From assembly GCA_016718805.1 (NCBI GenBank), contig JADKCP010000004.1, positions 186,001 through 250,000 on the forward strand: a stretch of DNA of 64,000 bases, written 5' to 3'. A model generated the notes under the pieces. The model had not been told where the DNA came from, made no database searches, and worked only from the letters and a program-made list of their open reading frames with translations. Every line of letters starts with the position of its first letter. Position 1 is the first letter of the stretch. Positions 1-10,710 of this stretch are shown here, piece after piece. The translations under genes were made by a program, and so were the position numbers. This DNA is from Bacteroidota bacterium (GTDB taxonomy: Bacteria; Bacteroidota; Bacteroidia; UBA4408).

Positions 1-3000
1 ACTACAGCAACTATACCTGTTGGTACGCTAAAGACAGCTCTTTTTGGTATTGCTGACAATTCGGTTGTTTATTCTAGTAACCGAATAACCTCTGATCGTC
101 AAACGCGCAATGTGTGCGCAGGTGGCTCGTTTACTTTTTCCTTCTCAGTGCTTGACTCAAATAGCATGAGTGCTGCCAATGTCTTCACCGCGCAATTGTC
201 AGACGCAAATGGTTCGTTTGCTTCACCTATTGCAATCGGAAGTGTAGTTGCTAAAGGTGGTCGAAATTTAAGTTGTACTATTCCTGCCGGAACTGCTGTT
301 GGACATTATTCAGTAAGGGTTGTTTCTTCGAATACTCCAATGGCAGAGCAAAGAAATGTTTTTGGTTATTATGAACAACGTCTATCTGTACGTTCATTTT
401 GCTATAGCTGCCCGGGCGCATACTCTACAGTTAGCTGTGGTACCAATTTCATTAATTATGTATCGTTAAATTATTTGTATCATGCATCGGCTTGCGAATC
501 GGTTAGTGCATTTACTTATTCGTCATACGGATATGAAGATTATGAGAGCGATGGCAATTCATACAACAATACAGCTACTATAGTTCGTGGAAGGCAAGAA
601 TATTTGTACGTTACTACAACTGCATCGAGTATTATTTCGGTATGGATTGATTATAATCGAAACGGTGTTTATGAAGCCAGCGAATGGAATCAGGTTACCT
701 TGGCTAGTACAGCCAATGCTCAGGCTCAATTGATATTTACTGTACCACTTACTGCCTCACTTGGATACACCGGTATGCGAATTCGTAATAGAGCAGTAGG
801 CAGCCCTAATGGTTCAGGCGACGCTTGTACAACATTCGGCAGTGGTGAAACTGAGGATTATTACATTTATATCGCTGATCAATTGAGTAATTCAAGTCAC
901 ACGCCAACTACGAATAACCGTTGTGTTACAGCTTCTACCTCTCCTACTTTGACTTACAATTCGGTAATTAAAAAATCGAGTGTAACTGCAGCCAATTTTC
1001 AACTTCAAGGAAGTATTAGTGGGATTAAACCAGCTACATTATCAGGAGGAGGAACAACTACTATTACGATAAATCCTACTCAAAATTTTGAACCAGGTGA
1101 AGTAGTTAGTGTAGCAGCTTCAGGTAAATCAGTTATTGATACGTCACTTCAAACAGCAACCGAATATTGTTATCAGTTTACAACCGCTGCATCAGTTGCA
1201 CCAAAAACATTTAAAAAGCATGTGCTCACCGGTTCAGGTGCTTCGGCAATAAATAATTACAGTGTAGATATAAACAATGATGGATTTACAGATATAGTTG
1301 AAGTTAATTCAAGTGCCGCAACAAGCTACATTTCAATTTCTAGAGGTAATGGGAATGGAACATTTTTAAGTCCTACCTATATCTATACCTCGGCAACCCC
1401 TTATTCAGCGGCAATTGCCGATTATGATTTAGATGGAGATATGGACATTGCTGTTGGTTTTTCGGGTCAGTACAAAGTGGATATTTATTACAACAATGGA
1501 AGTGGTTCTTTTACTGGTCCTTCCAATATTACAACAAGGTATCGTGCAAGAATTGTACTTCCGTTTTATTTATTAGATAATGAGGCTCCTAGTATTTTAT
1601 GTGCCAATACTTCAGATTCCGCATTATCGGTTATTCAAAATAAAGGAAATGGTGTGATAGGAGATTTAACTCGAGCAAAGGTTGGAAGCCCTATTCAAAG
1701 TATGGTTGCCGGTGATTTTAATTTAGATGGTTTGCTTGATGTAGCTATCTCATGTAGTGATAACACAATTAGAATTTATGAGTTTTATACACGAAAAAGT
1801 TTTGCTTTGCGCAATAGTTTTTCTTGTGGAGGTACCACTCCTTTCGAACTGAAAACAGCTGATTTAAATGGTGACGGTGAACTTGATTTAGTTTGGTCAA
1901 ATTTTAGTTCTTCAAACATTGGTTATGCATTGGGAAGCTCGGCATTTACATTTGGAACCGTGAGTTTGGCAAGTACCAATGCGAATCCTTTTAGATTGGC
2001 ACTAGCGGATTACGATGGAGATTGTGATATTGATGTAGCCTGCAGCTTAGCTGGTACAGCCGATTTCAACTTTTTTGAAAACACTTCCGGAGTACTTTCA
2101 TTGTATAATAATCCGAAAGGAAATAATACTGCAGGATATATTGTAAGTATTACTTCAGCTGATTACGATGAAGATGGAGACATTGATATTGTTGGCTCTT
2201 CTGTAGCTTACAGTTCTAAAACCTTTCTTGAAAATGCCAGTTATACTATTCAAACAGGCAGTGTTACCGGACCATTGTGCAATAATCCATCCATTTCAGT
2301 TAGTTGGGTTGTGAGTGATTCATTGCCAAGTTCCAACTTATTTTATGTACAACTTTCAGATGCATCGGGTAGCTTTGCTAGTCCCACTAATCTAGATACT
2401 ATAGCCGGACAATTTAGTGGCTCGGCAACTGTTGCAATTCCTACCGTTACAGCTGGAACTGGTTACAGAATACGTGTTACTTCCAATTTTTCGGGCATTA
2501 CTTATTTTGACAATGGAACCAATATTTCAATTGGAACAAGTCCTTCTAATCCTAATATAAATTTTGCTTGTTCTGGCACCAGTACTATTTTATCTGCCAC
2601 AGGAGGTACCACGTACACCTGGAGTCCATCGACCTACTTAAGTGCCTCAACCGGATCTCCTGTTACTGCAACACCGGCTGTAACACAAACAATAACACTA
2701 ATTGCAAAAGATATTGCAGGTTGTTCTTCCACAGCACGCACTGCATCTGTTGGACCAACTTGTTATTGTTACCCAAATTATGCTAATAGTACTTGTACTA
2801 ACGATTACATTGCTTCGGTACAATTCAATACTTTAAATTATTCGAATAGCACTTGTGGTGGAAATGATAACAATACGACCATTAATTACTACACCACAGT
2901 TACACCGAATGTAGCCACAGACTTAAATCGCCTAAACACTTATACCTTGTCGTTATTGGCAGGTGCTGCTAATCCTGAAGGTTTTGGGGTTTGGATAGAT

Positions 3001-6000
3001 TATAGTCAAGATGGTGATTTTGCCGATGCCGGTGAATTTATTTATGCTTCACCAACTACTGCTAACCAAACTTTTACTGCTCCCATTTCTATACCGGGCA
3101 CAGCTACGCTTGGAATTACTCGAATGCGCGTTATGATTTCTAGAGGTACTTTGGTAACATCTGGATTCGATTGCTCTACAACTCTATCAAGAGGAGAAAC
3201 ACAAGATTTTTATATTCGAATTAGTGGATGTGTTCCACCAACCGTATATACCGTGAGTGGAGGAGGAACTATTTGTAGTTCGCAAACTAGCGCTGTCGCA
3301 CTTAGCAATTCAACTGCCGGAGTAACTTATGCGCTTTACAGAAATGCTGTTGCTACCGGTACTACTTTAAGCGGCACAGGCACTGCTTTATCCTTTACGG
3401 GATTAACAAGTGCAGGAACTTATTCAGTTTATGGAACCAATACATTAGGATGTAAAATAAAAATGCAGGATTCGGTTTCAATTACAGTTATATCATTACC
3501 AACCACAGCGAATGCCGGCTCCGATCAAACCAAGTGCGGACAAACAAGCACAACATTAACTGCCAATGCTCCAACTTCAGGAACTGGTTCTTGGACTATC
3601 GTTTCTGGTTCAGGTGGTTCATTTTCAGCAACCAATAATCCGTCGGCTACCTTTACTGCTGCTGTCGGTAGCACTAATACATTGCGATGGACAATTAGCA
3701 ATTCACCTTGTACAGCAAGTAGCGATGATGTAATTATTTCGTTCCCACTAAATCCAACAACTGCATCAGCTGGACCTGATCAATTGGCGCTTTGCGGATT
3801 AACAAGTGCAACACTAGCTGCAAATACACCAACAGTTGGCACTGGTGCTTGGACTGTTGTTTCAGGTAGCGGTGGTTCATTTTCAAATGCTGCTTCAGCT
3901 AGTTCAACATTTATTGGTACTTCAGGTAATACTTACACTTTGCGCTGGACAATTACCAATTCAACCTGCACTGCTTCTTCAGATGATGTGCAAATTGCCT
4001 TTCCTAAAATTCCTACTACTGCAAATGCTGGCACAAGTCAAACTTTATGTGGCACAACCACCACTACCTTAGCAGCTAATACACCAACAGCCGGTAGTGG
4101 TTTATGGACTATCTTTTCTGGAACTGGTGGAACGTTAACTAATCCTTCTAGTCCAACTTCCGGATTTAGTGGAGTAGCCGGAAACTCCTATATATTATTT
4201 TGGACAATTTCAAATTCACCTTGTACCGCTTCTGCAGATTCGATGGTAGTATATTTTCCACAAAATCCAACAACCGCAGATGCAGGAGCTGATCAGTTAA
4301 AATGTGGTTTAACAGTAACTACCCTTGCAGGGAATACACCTACTGTTGGAACTGGAGCATGGAGTAAAGTAAGTGGTGTTGGCGGAAGTTTTGGAAATAC
4401 AACCTCACCAACCTCAACTTTTAGTGGTACAGCAGGTAATTCTTATACTTTAAGATGGACCATCAGTAATTCGATATGTACTGCTTCGAGTAACGATGTA
4501 ATCATTGACTTTCCATTTAATCCAACTAGTGCTTCAGCAGGAAACGATACAAACATTTGTAATGGTTCAATCATTAACTTAAAAGCTAACACGCCAATAA
4601 TAGGAAGCGGAAGCTGGAGCATACTTTCCGGATCGTGTTCGATAACTACTACTACTTCTCCAACTAGTACTGCCAGTACTTTTACCAACAATGCAATTAC
4701 TAGTTTGGTATGGTCAATTACAAACGGTGTTTGTCCTGTATCTAGAGACACAGTACATATAAATTCAAATGCTAGTTTTTGTGCAGCAACCCTAGCTGAT
4801 TTTACAGCAAATAAAACTACTGCTTGTACCGGTGAAGTAGTTACTTATACCGATTTATCGAGCAATGCAACTTCATGGAGTTGGAACTTTGGAAGCAATG
4901 CTAGTCCAGCAACTGCAAATACACAAGGACCTCATGCTGTTACCTATAGCACAACAGGGAATAAAACAATTTCGCTTACTGCAACCGGCCCAGGAGGATC
5001 AAATACAAAAACAAAAACCAATTATGTTACTGTAATTACTGTACCCGGCTCTGCAACCGGAATTAGTGGTAACACAAGTATATGTGCCGGAACAAGCTCG
5101 GTTGTTTATTCTATTACCGCAGTTGCAACTGCAACAAATTATGTATGGACAGTACCTAGTGGTGCATCAATTGTTTCGGGTGCTGGTACTAACTCAATTA
5201 CAGTTAACTATTCAGGGTCTGCTGTTTCAGGCAACGTGTCGGTTTATGCTTCTAATACATGCGGCAATGGAGCTACTACTAATTTAGCGGTAAGTGTTTC
5301 AGCTAACCCTACTACTTCAAATGCCGGTCCTGATCAACCAAGTTTGTGTGGAACCACAATCGCAAGTCTTGCTGCCAACACCCCAACTACAGGAACAGGA
5401 GCATGGTCGATTGTAAGTGGTGGTGCCGGAACTTTTAGTAACAGTGCTAATGCGAACTCAACATTTACCGGAACTGCAGGTACAAGTTATACCTTACGAT
5501 GGACTATTTCCAATGCTCCTTGTGTTGCCTCTACAGATGATGTTGTGATTACTTTTAATCAAAATCCTACAACTGCTACTGCCGGGTTAGATCAAACAGC
5601 ATTGTGCGGATTGACTAGTGCAACATTGGCCGGAAATACTCCAAGTATTGGAAGCGGGAACTGGACAATTCTAAGCGGTAGTGGTGGGTCCTTTTCTAAC
5701 TCCAATTTACCAAATTCAATTTTTGTTGGAACAGCCGGAAACAGTTATAATTTACAATGGACAATTAGTAATTCACCTTGTGCTGCTTCTAATGATAATG
5801 TATTGATTAGTTTTCCACTAAATCCAAGTACTTCTTCAGCTGGTACTGATCAAACTTTATGTGGAGCAACATCTGCGACTCTAGCAGGGTCAACACCAAC
5901 AGTTGGAAATGGAAGCTGGTCAATCGTTTCAGGAGGAAGTGGAAATTTCTCATCTGCCTCAAATCCATCAGCAACCTTTACACCTAGCAGTGGAACAGTA

Positions 6001-9000
6001 TTTACGTTACGATGGACTGTTAGCAATTCACCTTGCAGCGCATCAAGCGATGATGTTGTAATTTCCTTTTTACAAAATCCAACTACCGCAAATGCCGGAT
6101 CGGATCAAATTGTGTGTGGAAGCAATTCAACTGCATTGGCAGCGAATGTGCCAACATCCGGTAATGGAACTTGGGCTATTGTGAGTGGTGGTAGTGGAAC
6201 TTTTAGCAATACCACTTCAGCAACTTCAACTTTCACAGGAACAGCAGGAAATTCGTATATATTAAGTTGGACTATTAGTACTACTAATTGTGGCGCGTCT
6301 TCTGACAATGTTAGTATTTCATTTCCACAAAATCCCAGTACTGCAAATGCCGGATCAGATCAAAATTTATGTGGTGTTAATAGTGCCACGTTGGCTGCAA
6401 ACATTCCGAGTATTGGCACAGGTGCTTGGAGCATAATTTCGGGTGGTACCGGAAATTTCAGCAATGCAGCAGCTGCAAATTCAACTTTTACCGGAATAGC
6501 GGGCAATACTTATACCTTGAGATGGACGGTAAGTAATACACCTTGTACTTCATCCAGTGATGATGTTAGTATTTCTTTTCCACTTAATCCTACGGTTTCA
6601 ACTGCTGGACCAGATCAAGAAATTTGCGGAACTACTTCAGTAACACTTGCTGCGAATACTCCATTAACTGGTACCGGAAGCTGGAGTAAAATTAGTGGAA
6701 CTGGTGGGTCATTTGTTTCGACAAGCAATCCTACAACTATATTTAATGGTACTTCCGGTGTTGTGTATATTTTAAGATGGACAATCACTACTGCAACATG
6801 CGGAATTAGCAGTGATGATGTGCAAGTTTCATTTTATCAAAATCCAAGTATAGCGAATGCAGGATTAGACCAAACACTTTGCGGACAGACAAGTGCAAGT
6901 TTAACCGCAGTTGCTCCAACCAGTGGAATCGGAACTTGGACTATTGTGAGTGGAGGTGCCGGAAGTTTTAGCGCGGTTAATTCGGCTACAAGTACATTTA
7001 ATGGAACGGCCGGAAACACCTATCAATTGAGATGGACAATTAGCAATGCTACCTGTATATCAAGCAGTGACGATGTTACTATTTCATTCCCGATAAATCC
7101 AACAACTGCAGATGCTGGTCCAGCTCAGTATTTATGTGGCGCAAACAGTGCTACACTGGCAGCAAATATTCCAATAATTGGATCCGGCAGCTGGAGTATC
7201 GTTTCAGGAGGTAGTGGCAGTTTTACATCTGCGACAAATGCAAATACCTTATTTACAGGAACTGCAGGAAATATTTATACACTTCGTTGGACCATCACTA
7301 ATGCTCCTTGTGGAAGTAATTTTGATGAAGTACAAATTTCTTTTCCGTTTAACCCAAGTGTTTCTAATGCCGGAACTGATACTACAATTTGCAATGGATC
7401 AAGTATAGTGTTGAATGCAACGAACCCTACTGTAGGAACCGGAACATGGTCAATTGCTTCGGGTTCTGCGAATTTATCGAATATCAATTCACCGATTAGC
7501 AATGCATCGGTTTTTGCTACTGATACTAATACCGTTCTTGTTTGGACAGTAAGTGCAAATTCTTGTCCCAATTCAAGAGACACGGTAATTATTACCAGCA
7601 ATACAGCTGTGTGTATTGTAACAGTTGCTGATTTTATTGCTGATACTACTGAAACATGTATAGGTTCAACTGTGGTGTTTACTGATTTATCAAATCAGGC
7701 CACTTCGTGGTCATGGAATTTTGGTGCGGGTGCAACACCGGCTACTATTACTGGTGCTGGACCTCATGCTGTAACCTATTCAACAGCAGGGCAAAAAACC
7801 GTTAGTCTAACAGTTAATGGACCTGGAGGAACAGACATAAAAACAAAAACTAATTACGTTAATATACAACAAGTACCTGCAGCTGCTACGGCAATTTCGG
7901 GGTCAACCACAGTTTGTGAAGGTCAAACAAATGTTCAATATACAGTAGCCGCAATTTCGGATGCTTTAGCTTATAACTGGTTGTTGCCAAGTGGGGCAAG
8001 TATTACAAGTGCAAATCAAAATAATATAGTGGTGAGTTATGCAAGCGGAGCTCAATCAGGTTCTATTAGTGTAGAAGGAACAAACGGTTGTGGCACCGGA
8101 GCGGCTTCAACACTCGCTATTACAGTAAATCCTTATCCGGCAGCAGCAGGTTTAATTAGTGGTTTAGATACTATTTGTGATGGATCCACTGGAGTAACTT
8201 ATACAGTTGGTAATATTGCAAATGCAACGAGTTACTACTGGGTTTTACCAATTGGAGTAACCAGTAGTACAGGAACAATAACTTCAGTGCCGAGTATTAA
8301 CCTCGATTTTCAATCAGGGTTAAGTGCAGGGGTAATACAGGTGTTTGGACACAATACTTGTGGTGATGGAGATACTTCTGCTGCATTTAATTTTGTAATT
8401 GCGCCTTATCCGGCGGCAGCTGGAACAATAACAGGTTCAACCTTAGTAAGTGCGTGCAGCAATCAGCTAGGGATTACTTATTCGGTTCCTGTAATTGCAA
8501 ATGCATCGAGCTATTCATGGACCTTGCCTCCTCTAGCTACATTAAGCAGTGGAGCTGGAACCAATAATGTGCAAGTAGATTTTGATGTAGCTTCAAGTTC
8601 TGGAAACATCCAGGTTAGCGGGGTGAATGCATGTGGTAATGGACCAAGTTCTTTGCTTGCTGTTAATTTTACCCCAATACCTGTAACTGAAATTTGTTAT
8701 GCAACTGTTGATTCAGCGACTGTTCAGAGTATTTTATATTGGCAACGACCACCACAAAGCTATGTGGATAGTTTTGTGGTATACAGCGATGCTACAGGTG
8801 GAACGAACTTAGTTAGAATTGGCGCATTAGCGAATTCAGCAGCCATACCAACCACCTTTATTGATCCATTTTCGTCACCAATCATAAATGCAGTGACTTA
8901 TCAAATTGCGACCAAAGATTCATGCAACAATCAATTAAGTTTGAGTGCAACAGTAGTTCATAAAACCATTAATTTAAATGGGACGTTAGGATGGAGTGGA

Positions 9001-9567
9001 CCTGCAAAATTATATTGGAATGAATACTTAGGAATCGCTGATCCCGGTAGGACTTATATGGTACTTCGTGACACAACTGGAATTGGAGCATTTAACGACA
9101 CACTTGCAAAAGGAATTCTTCCTGCTTCTACAATGAACTATACAGATATTACCTCTTCACAATATCCGCTTTGCAGGTATGTTATAGTGATGGAATTTAG
9201 TACTTCATGCGATCCAACACAACGAATAATGCTAAGTAAAAATACTTCGCACTCCAATATTAAAAATCGATCTGCAATGTTACCTGATAATGTTATTCCC
9301 GAATTTGAAAATGAAAATTCGGTTGTAGTGTATCCAAACCCTGCTAAAAATTTAGTGCATATTTCAATAGCAGGAACCTCTAAGGAATATCAATTAAGTT
9401 TAATTAGCTTAGTAGGACAAAAAATTATTTCAACCGAAGTAATGAATACAAATGGAAATTCCACAACAACTGAACTTTCATTAAAATCAATTGCCCCGGG
9501 AATCTATTTTGTGTTGATTGAAAGTGAAAATGGATTTACAAAAGTGATGAAACTGAAGGTGGAATAA
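1..9567 (+). CDS. Giant secreted multidomain repeat protein, T9SS type A cargo (5' end outside window)
   Basis: The frame is open from base 1, so the N-terminus and signal peptide lie upstream; 3,188 codons are visible. Modules in order: a QLSDAxGSFASP-type Ig module; a GEVED domain (about 520-876, WIDYNRNGVYE, GETEDYYIYI); six FG-GAP/VCBS calcium motifs of the DxDxDGxxD type (1267-2200); a second QLSDA module; a second GEVED domain (2990-3222); fourteen Ig-like repeats of about 85 residues starting AGxDQxxCG, in groups of five and nine, each group closed by a PKD domain (4795-5037 and 7621-7869); further Ig-like modules; a paired Fn3-like region; the motif SKNTSHSNIKN; and a T9SS type A sorting domain (VYPNPAKN near 9330, ending KVMKLKVE). 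By family knowledge such proteins are exported by T9SS and anchored on or released from the cell surface. Ligand and function are unknown. It heads a run of short-gapped co-directional genes. Confidence 0.9.
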   Translation, partial: TTATIPVGTLKTALFGIADNSVVYSSNRITSDRQTRNVCAGGSFTFSFSVLDSNSMSAANVFTAQLSDANGSFASPIAIGSVVAKGGRNLSCTIPAGTAVGHYSVRVVSSNTPMAEQRNVFGYYEQRLSVRSFCYSCPGAYSTVSCGTNFINYVSLNYLYHASACESVSAFTYSSYGYEDYESDGNSYNNTATIVRGRQEYLYVTTTASSIISVWIDYNRNGVYEASEWNQVTLASTANAQAQLIFTVPLTASLGYTGMRIRNRAVGSPNGSGDACTTFGSGETEDYYIYIADQLSNSSHTPTTNNRCVTASTSPTLTYNSVIKKSSVTAANFQLQGSISGIKPATLSGGGTTTITINPTQNFEPGEVVSVAASGKSVIDTSLQTATEYCYQFTTAASVAPKTFKKHVLTGSGASAINNYSVDINNDGFTDIVEVNSSAATSYISISRGNGNGTFLSPTYIYTSATPYSAAIADYDLDGDMDIAVGFSGQYKVDIYYNNGSGSFTGPSNITTRYRARIVLPFYLLDNEAPSILCANTSDSALSVIQNKGNGVIGDLTRAKVGSPIQSMVAGDFNLDGLLDVAISCSDNTIRIYEFYTRKSFALRNSFSCGGTTPFELKTADLNGDGELDLVWSNFSSSNIGYALGSSAFTFGTVSLASTNANPFRLALADYDGDCDIDVACSLAGTADFNFFENTSGVLSLYNNPKGNNTAGYIVSITSADYDEDGDIDIVGSSVAYSSKTFLENASYTIQTGSVTGPLCNNPSISVSWVVSDSLPSSNLFYVQLSDASGSFASPTNLDTIAGQFSGSATVAIPTVTAGTGYRIRVTSNFSGITYFDNGTNISIGTSPSNPNINFACSGTSTILSATGGTTYTWSPSTYLSASTGSPVTATPAVTQTITLIAKDIAGCSSTARTASVGPTCYCYPNYANSTCTNDYIASVQFNTLNYSNSTCGGNDNNTTINYYTTVTPNVATDLNRLNTYTLSLLAGAANPEGFGVWIDYSQDGDFADAGEFIYASPTTANQTFTAPISIPGTATLGITRMRVMISRGTLVTSGFDCSTTLSRGETQDFYIRISGCVPPTVYTVSGGGTICSSQTSAVALSNSTAGVTYALYRNAVATGTTLSGTGTALSFTGLTSAGTYSVYGTNTLGCKIKMQDSVSITVISLPTTANAGSDQTKCGQTSTTLTANAPTSGTGSWTIVSGSGGSFSATNNPSATFTAAVGSTNTLRWTISNSPCTASSDDVIISFPLNPTTASAGPDQLALCGLTSATLAANTPTVGTGAWTVVSGSGGSFSNAASASSTFIGTSGNTYTLRWTITNSTCTASSDDVQIAFPKIPTTANAGTSQTLCGTTTTTLAANTPTAGSGLWTIFSGTGGTLTNPSSPTSGFSGVAGNSYILFWTISNSPCTASADSMVVYFPQNPTTADAGADQLKCGLTVTTLAGNTPTVGTGAWSKVSGVGGSFGNTTSPTSTFSGTAGNSYTLRWTISNSICTASSNDVIIDFPFNPTSASAGNDTNICNGSIINLKANTPIIGSGSWSILSGSCSITTTTSPTSTASTFTNNAITSLVWSITNGVCPVSRDTVHINSNASFCAATLADFTANKTTACTGEVVTYTDLSSNATSWSWNFGSNASPATANTQGPHAVTYSTTGNKTISLTATGPGGSNTKTKTNYVTVITVPGSATGISGNTSICAGTSSVVYSITAVATATNYVWTVPSGASIVSGAGTNSITVNYSGSAVSGNVSVYASNTCGNGATTNLAVSVSANPTTSNAGPDQPSLCGTTIASLAANTPTTGTGAWSIVSGGAGTFSNSANANSTFTGTAGTSYTLRWTISNAPCVASTDDVVITFNQNPTTATAGLDQTALCGLTSATLAGNTPSIGSGNWTILSGSGGSFSNSNLPNSIFVGTAGNSYNLQWTISNSPCAASNDNVLISFPLNPSTSSAGTDQTLCGATSATLAGSTPTVGNGSWSIVSGGSGNFSSASNPSATFTPSSGTVFTLRWTVSNSPCSASSDDVVISFLQNPTTANAGSDQIVCGSNSTALAANVPTSGNGTWAIVSGGSGTFSNTTSATSTFTGTAGNSYILSWTISTTNCGASSDNVSISFPQNPSTANAGSDQNLCGVNSATLAANIPSIGTGAWSIISGGTGNFSNAAAANSTFTGIAGNTYTLRWTVSNTPCTSSSDDVSISFPLNPTVSTAGPDQEICGTTSVTLAANTPLTGTGSWSKISGTGGSFVSTSNPTTIFNGTSGVVYILRWTITTATCGISSDDVQVSFYQNPSIANAGLDQTLCGQTSASLTAVAPTSGIGTWTIVSGGAGSFSAVNSATSTFNGTAGNTYQLRWTISNATCISSSDDVTISFPINPTTADAGPAQYLCGANSATLAANIPIIGSGSWSIVSGGSGSFTSATNANTLFTGTAGNIYTLRWTITNAPCGSNFDEVQISFPFNPSVSNAGTDTTICNGSSIVLNATNPTVGTGTWSIASGSANLSNINSPISNASVFATDTNTVLVWTVSANSCPNSRDTVIITSNTAVCIVTVADFIADTTETCIGSTVVFTDLSNQATSWSWNFGAGATPATITGAGPHAVTYSTAGQKTVSLTVNGPGGTDIKTKTNYVNIQQVPAAATAISGSTTVCEGQTNVQYTVAAISDALAYNWLLPSGASITSANQNNIVVSYASGAQSGSISVEGTNGCGTGAASTLAITVNPYPAAAGLISGLDTICDGSTGVTYTVGNIANATSYYWVLPIGVTSSTGTITSVPSINLDFQSGLSAGVIQVFGHNTCGDGDTSAAFNFVIAPYPAAAGTITGSTLVSACSNQLGITYSVPVIANASSYSWTLPPLATLSSGAGTNNVQVDFDVASSSGNIQVSGVNACGNGPSSLLAVNFTPIPVTEICYATVDSATVQSILYWQRPPQSYVDSFVVYSDATGGTNLVRIGALANSAAIPTTFIDPFSSPIINAVTYQIATKDSCNNQLSLSATVVHKTINLNGTLGWSGPAKLYWNEYLGIADPGRTYMVLRDTTGIGAFNDTLAKGILPASTMNYTDITSSQYPLCRYVIVMEFSTSCDPTQRIMLSKNTSHSNIKNRSAMLPDNVIPEFENENSVVVYPNPAKNLVHISIAGTSKEYQLSLISLVGQKIISTEVMNTNGNSTTTELSLKSIAPGIYFVLIESENGFTKVMKLKVE
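3496..4794 (+). repeat. Block 1: five Ig-like AGxDQxxCG repeats
   Basis: Five tandem coding repeats of about 255 bp (AG motifs near 3511, 3768, 4025, 4283 and 4536). Each reads roughly AGxDQxxCGxxxxTLAANTP, then GSWxIVSGxGGSF, then LRWTISNSPCTASSDDV. The fifth copy is the variant AGNDTNICNGS and leads into the PKD domain. Copies are similar in protein but differ at many synonymous sites, so they are not recent DNA duplications. Confidence 0.9.
5305..7620 (+). repeat. Block 2: nine Ig-like AGxDQxxCG repeats
   Basis: Nine tandem coding repeats of about 255 bp (AG motifs near 5320, 5578, 5836, 6091, 6346, 6601, 6856, 7111 and 7369). As in block 1, the last copy is the variant AGTDTTICNGS and is followed by a PKD domain. 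The block-level order repeat(n), DT-variant, PKD, Ig therefore occurs twice in the same protein. Confidence 0.9.
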
Positions 9568-9623
9568 CCTGATTTTATTTTGAAACTGATATTTTTTTAA
9601 CCAATAAAGATAAATTTAGGAAT

Positions 9624-10685
9624 ATGGAAATACTAACTAAAAAACTCAACAAACTCAATTTGTGTTTTACTGTTACTGTTGGTCTCTTAGCTTATTCTTT
9701 TGCGAGCAAGGCAACTATAATGACTGTAAACAATGCCGGAGCAGGACAATATGCAGACTTAAATACTGCATACATTGCAGCCAATGTAGGTGATACTTTA
9801 TTGATTAGCGGTTCGGCAAACGAATATTCCATAACTGGGAACTGGGCAAAAAATTTGGTGGTAATAGGCAGTGGATTTAATTCTTCAAAGCAGGTTTTTA
9901 AAGAAGTAAAATTTGGTCCTCTTTCTTTTACAACCACCAGCGGCTCAAGATTTCTGGGAATTCATTTTATCAATCAATTTATTTTTGGAGCTAGCCTGGA
10001 TTCTTTGTATTTTGAAAGTTGCAGGTTTGAAGAAACTGTGAGTGCCTCATCAACCATGACGGTTACTTCGCTAAGTTTCGTCAATTGCCTTTTTCGATAT
10101 GTTGGCGCAGGTGCATCAATTCCTAACATTAATTTTAGTGTAATTCATGCCAACTCGGTATTGTTCTCACATTGCATCTTCAATGGTTCCATAATAGGAT
10201 CGAACAACACAAGAGTATTTGATGTGACATTTGATCATTGTGTATTTCTTAAACAAAATAACTTTTTACTTTTAGTGTATAATGCGGTAGTTTCAAATTC
10301 TATCATTTATAATTCCAGTACACTGGGAACTGTTTATAATTCAGCCTTTAATAATAATCTATCACGGTTGAGCATTTCTAATGGATGGGCATCAAATGGA
10401 AATACCAGTACACACGATACGGATGCAGTAGATCCATTATTTGTGAATGTTCCCTTGGTAGGTAATTACTCAACAACTTGGGATTTTCATTTACAAAATG
10501 GCTCACCTGCCATAGGATGGGATTCAAATGGTTCGGATGCCGGTTTACATGATATTACCAGCAGTTTTGATGAAGCAGGTGAAGCACAAAATATTCCGGT
10601 AATACGCCAAATGATTTTACAAACTGCAACAGTACCGCAAAATGGAAGTGTTACAGTAAAAGTAAGAAGTACAAAATCAAGATAA
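9624..10685 (+). CDS. Secreted parallel beta-helix protein, paralogue 1 of 3
   Basis: 353 residues with an N-terminal hydrophobic segment (about residues 12-30) that looks like a signal peptide. The mature start TVNNAGAGQYADLNTAY followed by GDTLLISG is the opening of the right-handed beta-helix (pectate-lyase-like) proteins common in Bacteroidota. The body has many short V/I/N-rich rungs. No T9SS type A or B sorting domain is visible. The last 30 residues, PVIRQM...VKVRSTKSR, are conserved in the next two genes. It lies 56 bp after the giant repeat gene, probably in the same transcript. Enzyme activity is not indicated by any catalytic motif I can see; a structural or binding role is equally possible. 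Confidence 0.8.
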   Translation: MEILTKKLNKLNLCFTVTVGLLAYSFASKATIMTVNNAGAGQYADLNTAYIAANVGDTLLISGSANEYSITGNWAKNLVVIGSGFNSSKQVFKEVKFGPLSFTTTSGSRFLGIHFINQFIFGASLDSLYFESCRFEETVSASSTMTVTSLSFVNCLFRYVGAGASIPNINFSVIHANSVLFSHCIFNGSIIGSNNTRVFDVTFDHCVFLKQNNFLLLVYNAVVSNSIIYNSSTLGTVYNSAFNNNLSRLSISNGWASNGNTSTHDTDAVDPLFVNVPLVGNYSTTWDFHLQNGSPAIGWDSNGSDAGLHDITSSFDEAGEAQNIPVIRQMILQTATVPQNGSVTVKVRSTKSR

Positions 10686-10710
10686 AAACGGATAACAAAA
10701 ATCAATTGTA

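Noticed and set aside
3496..7620. Regularly spaced repeats resembling a direct-repeat array
   Set aside because: The period is about 255 bp, in frame and degenerate at DNA level; these are protein repeats, not CRISPR.
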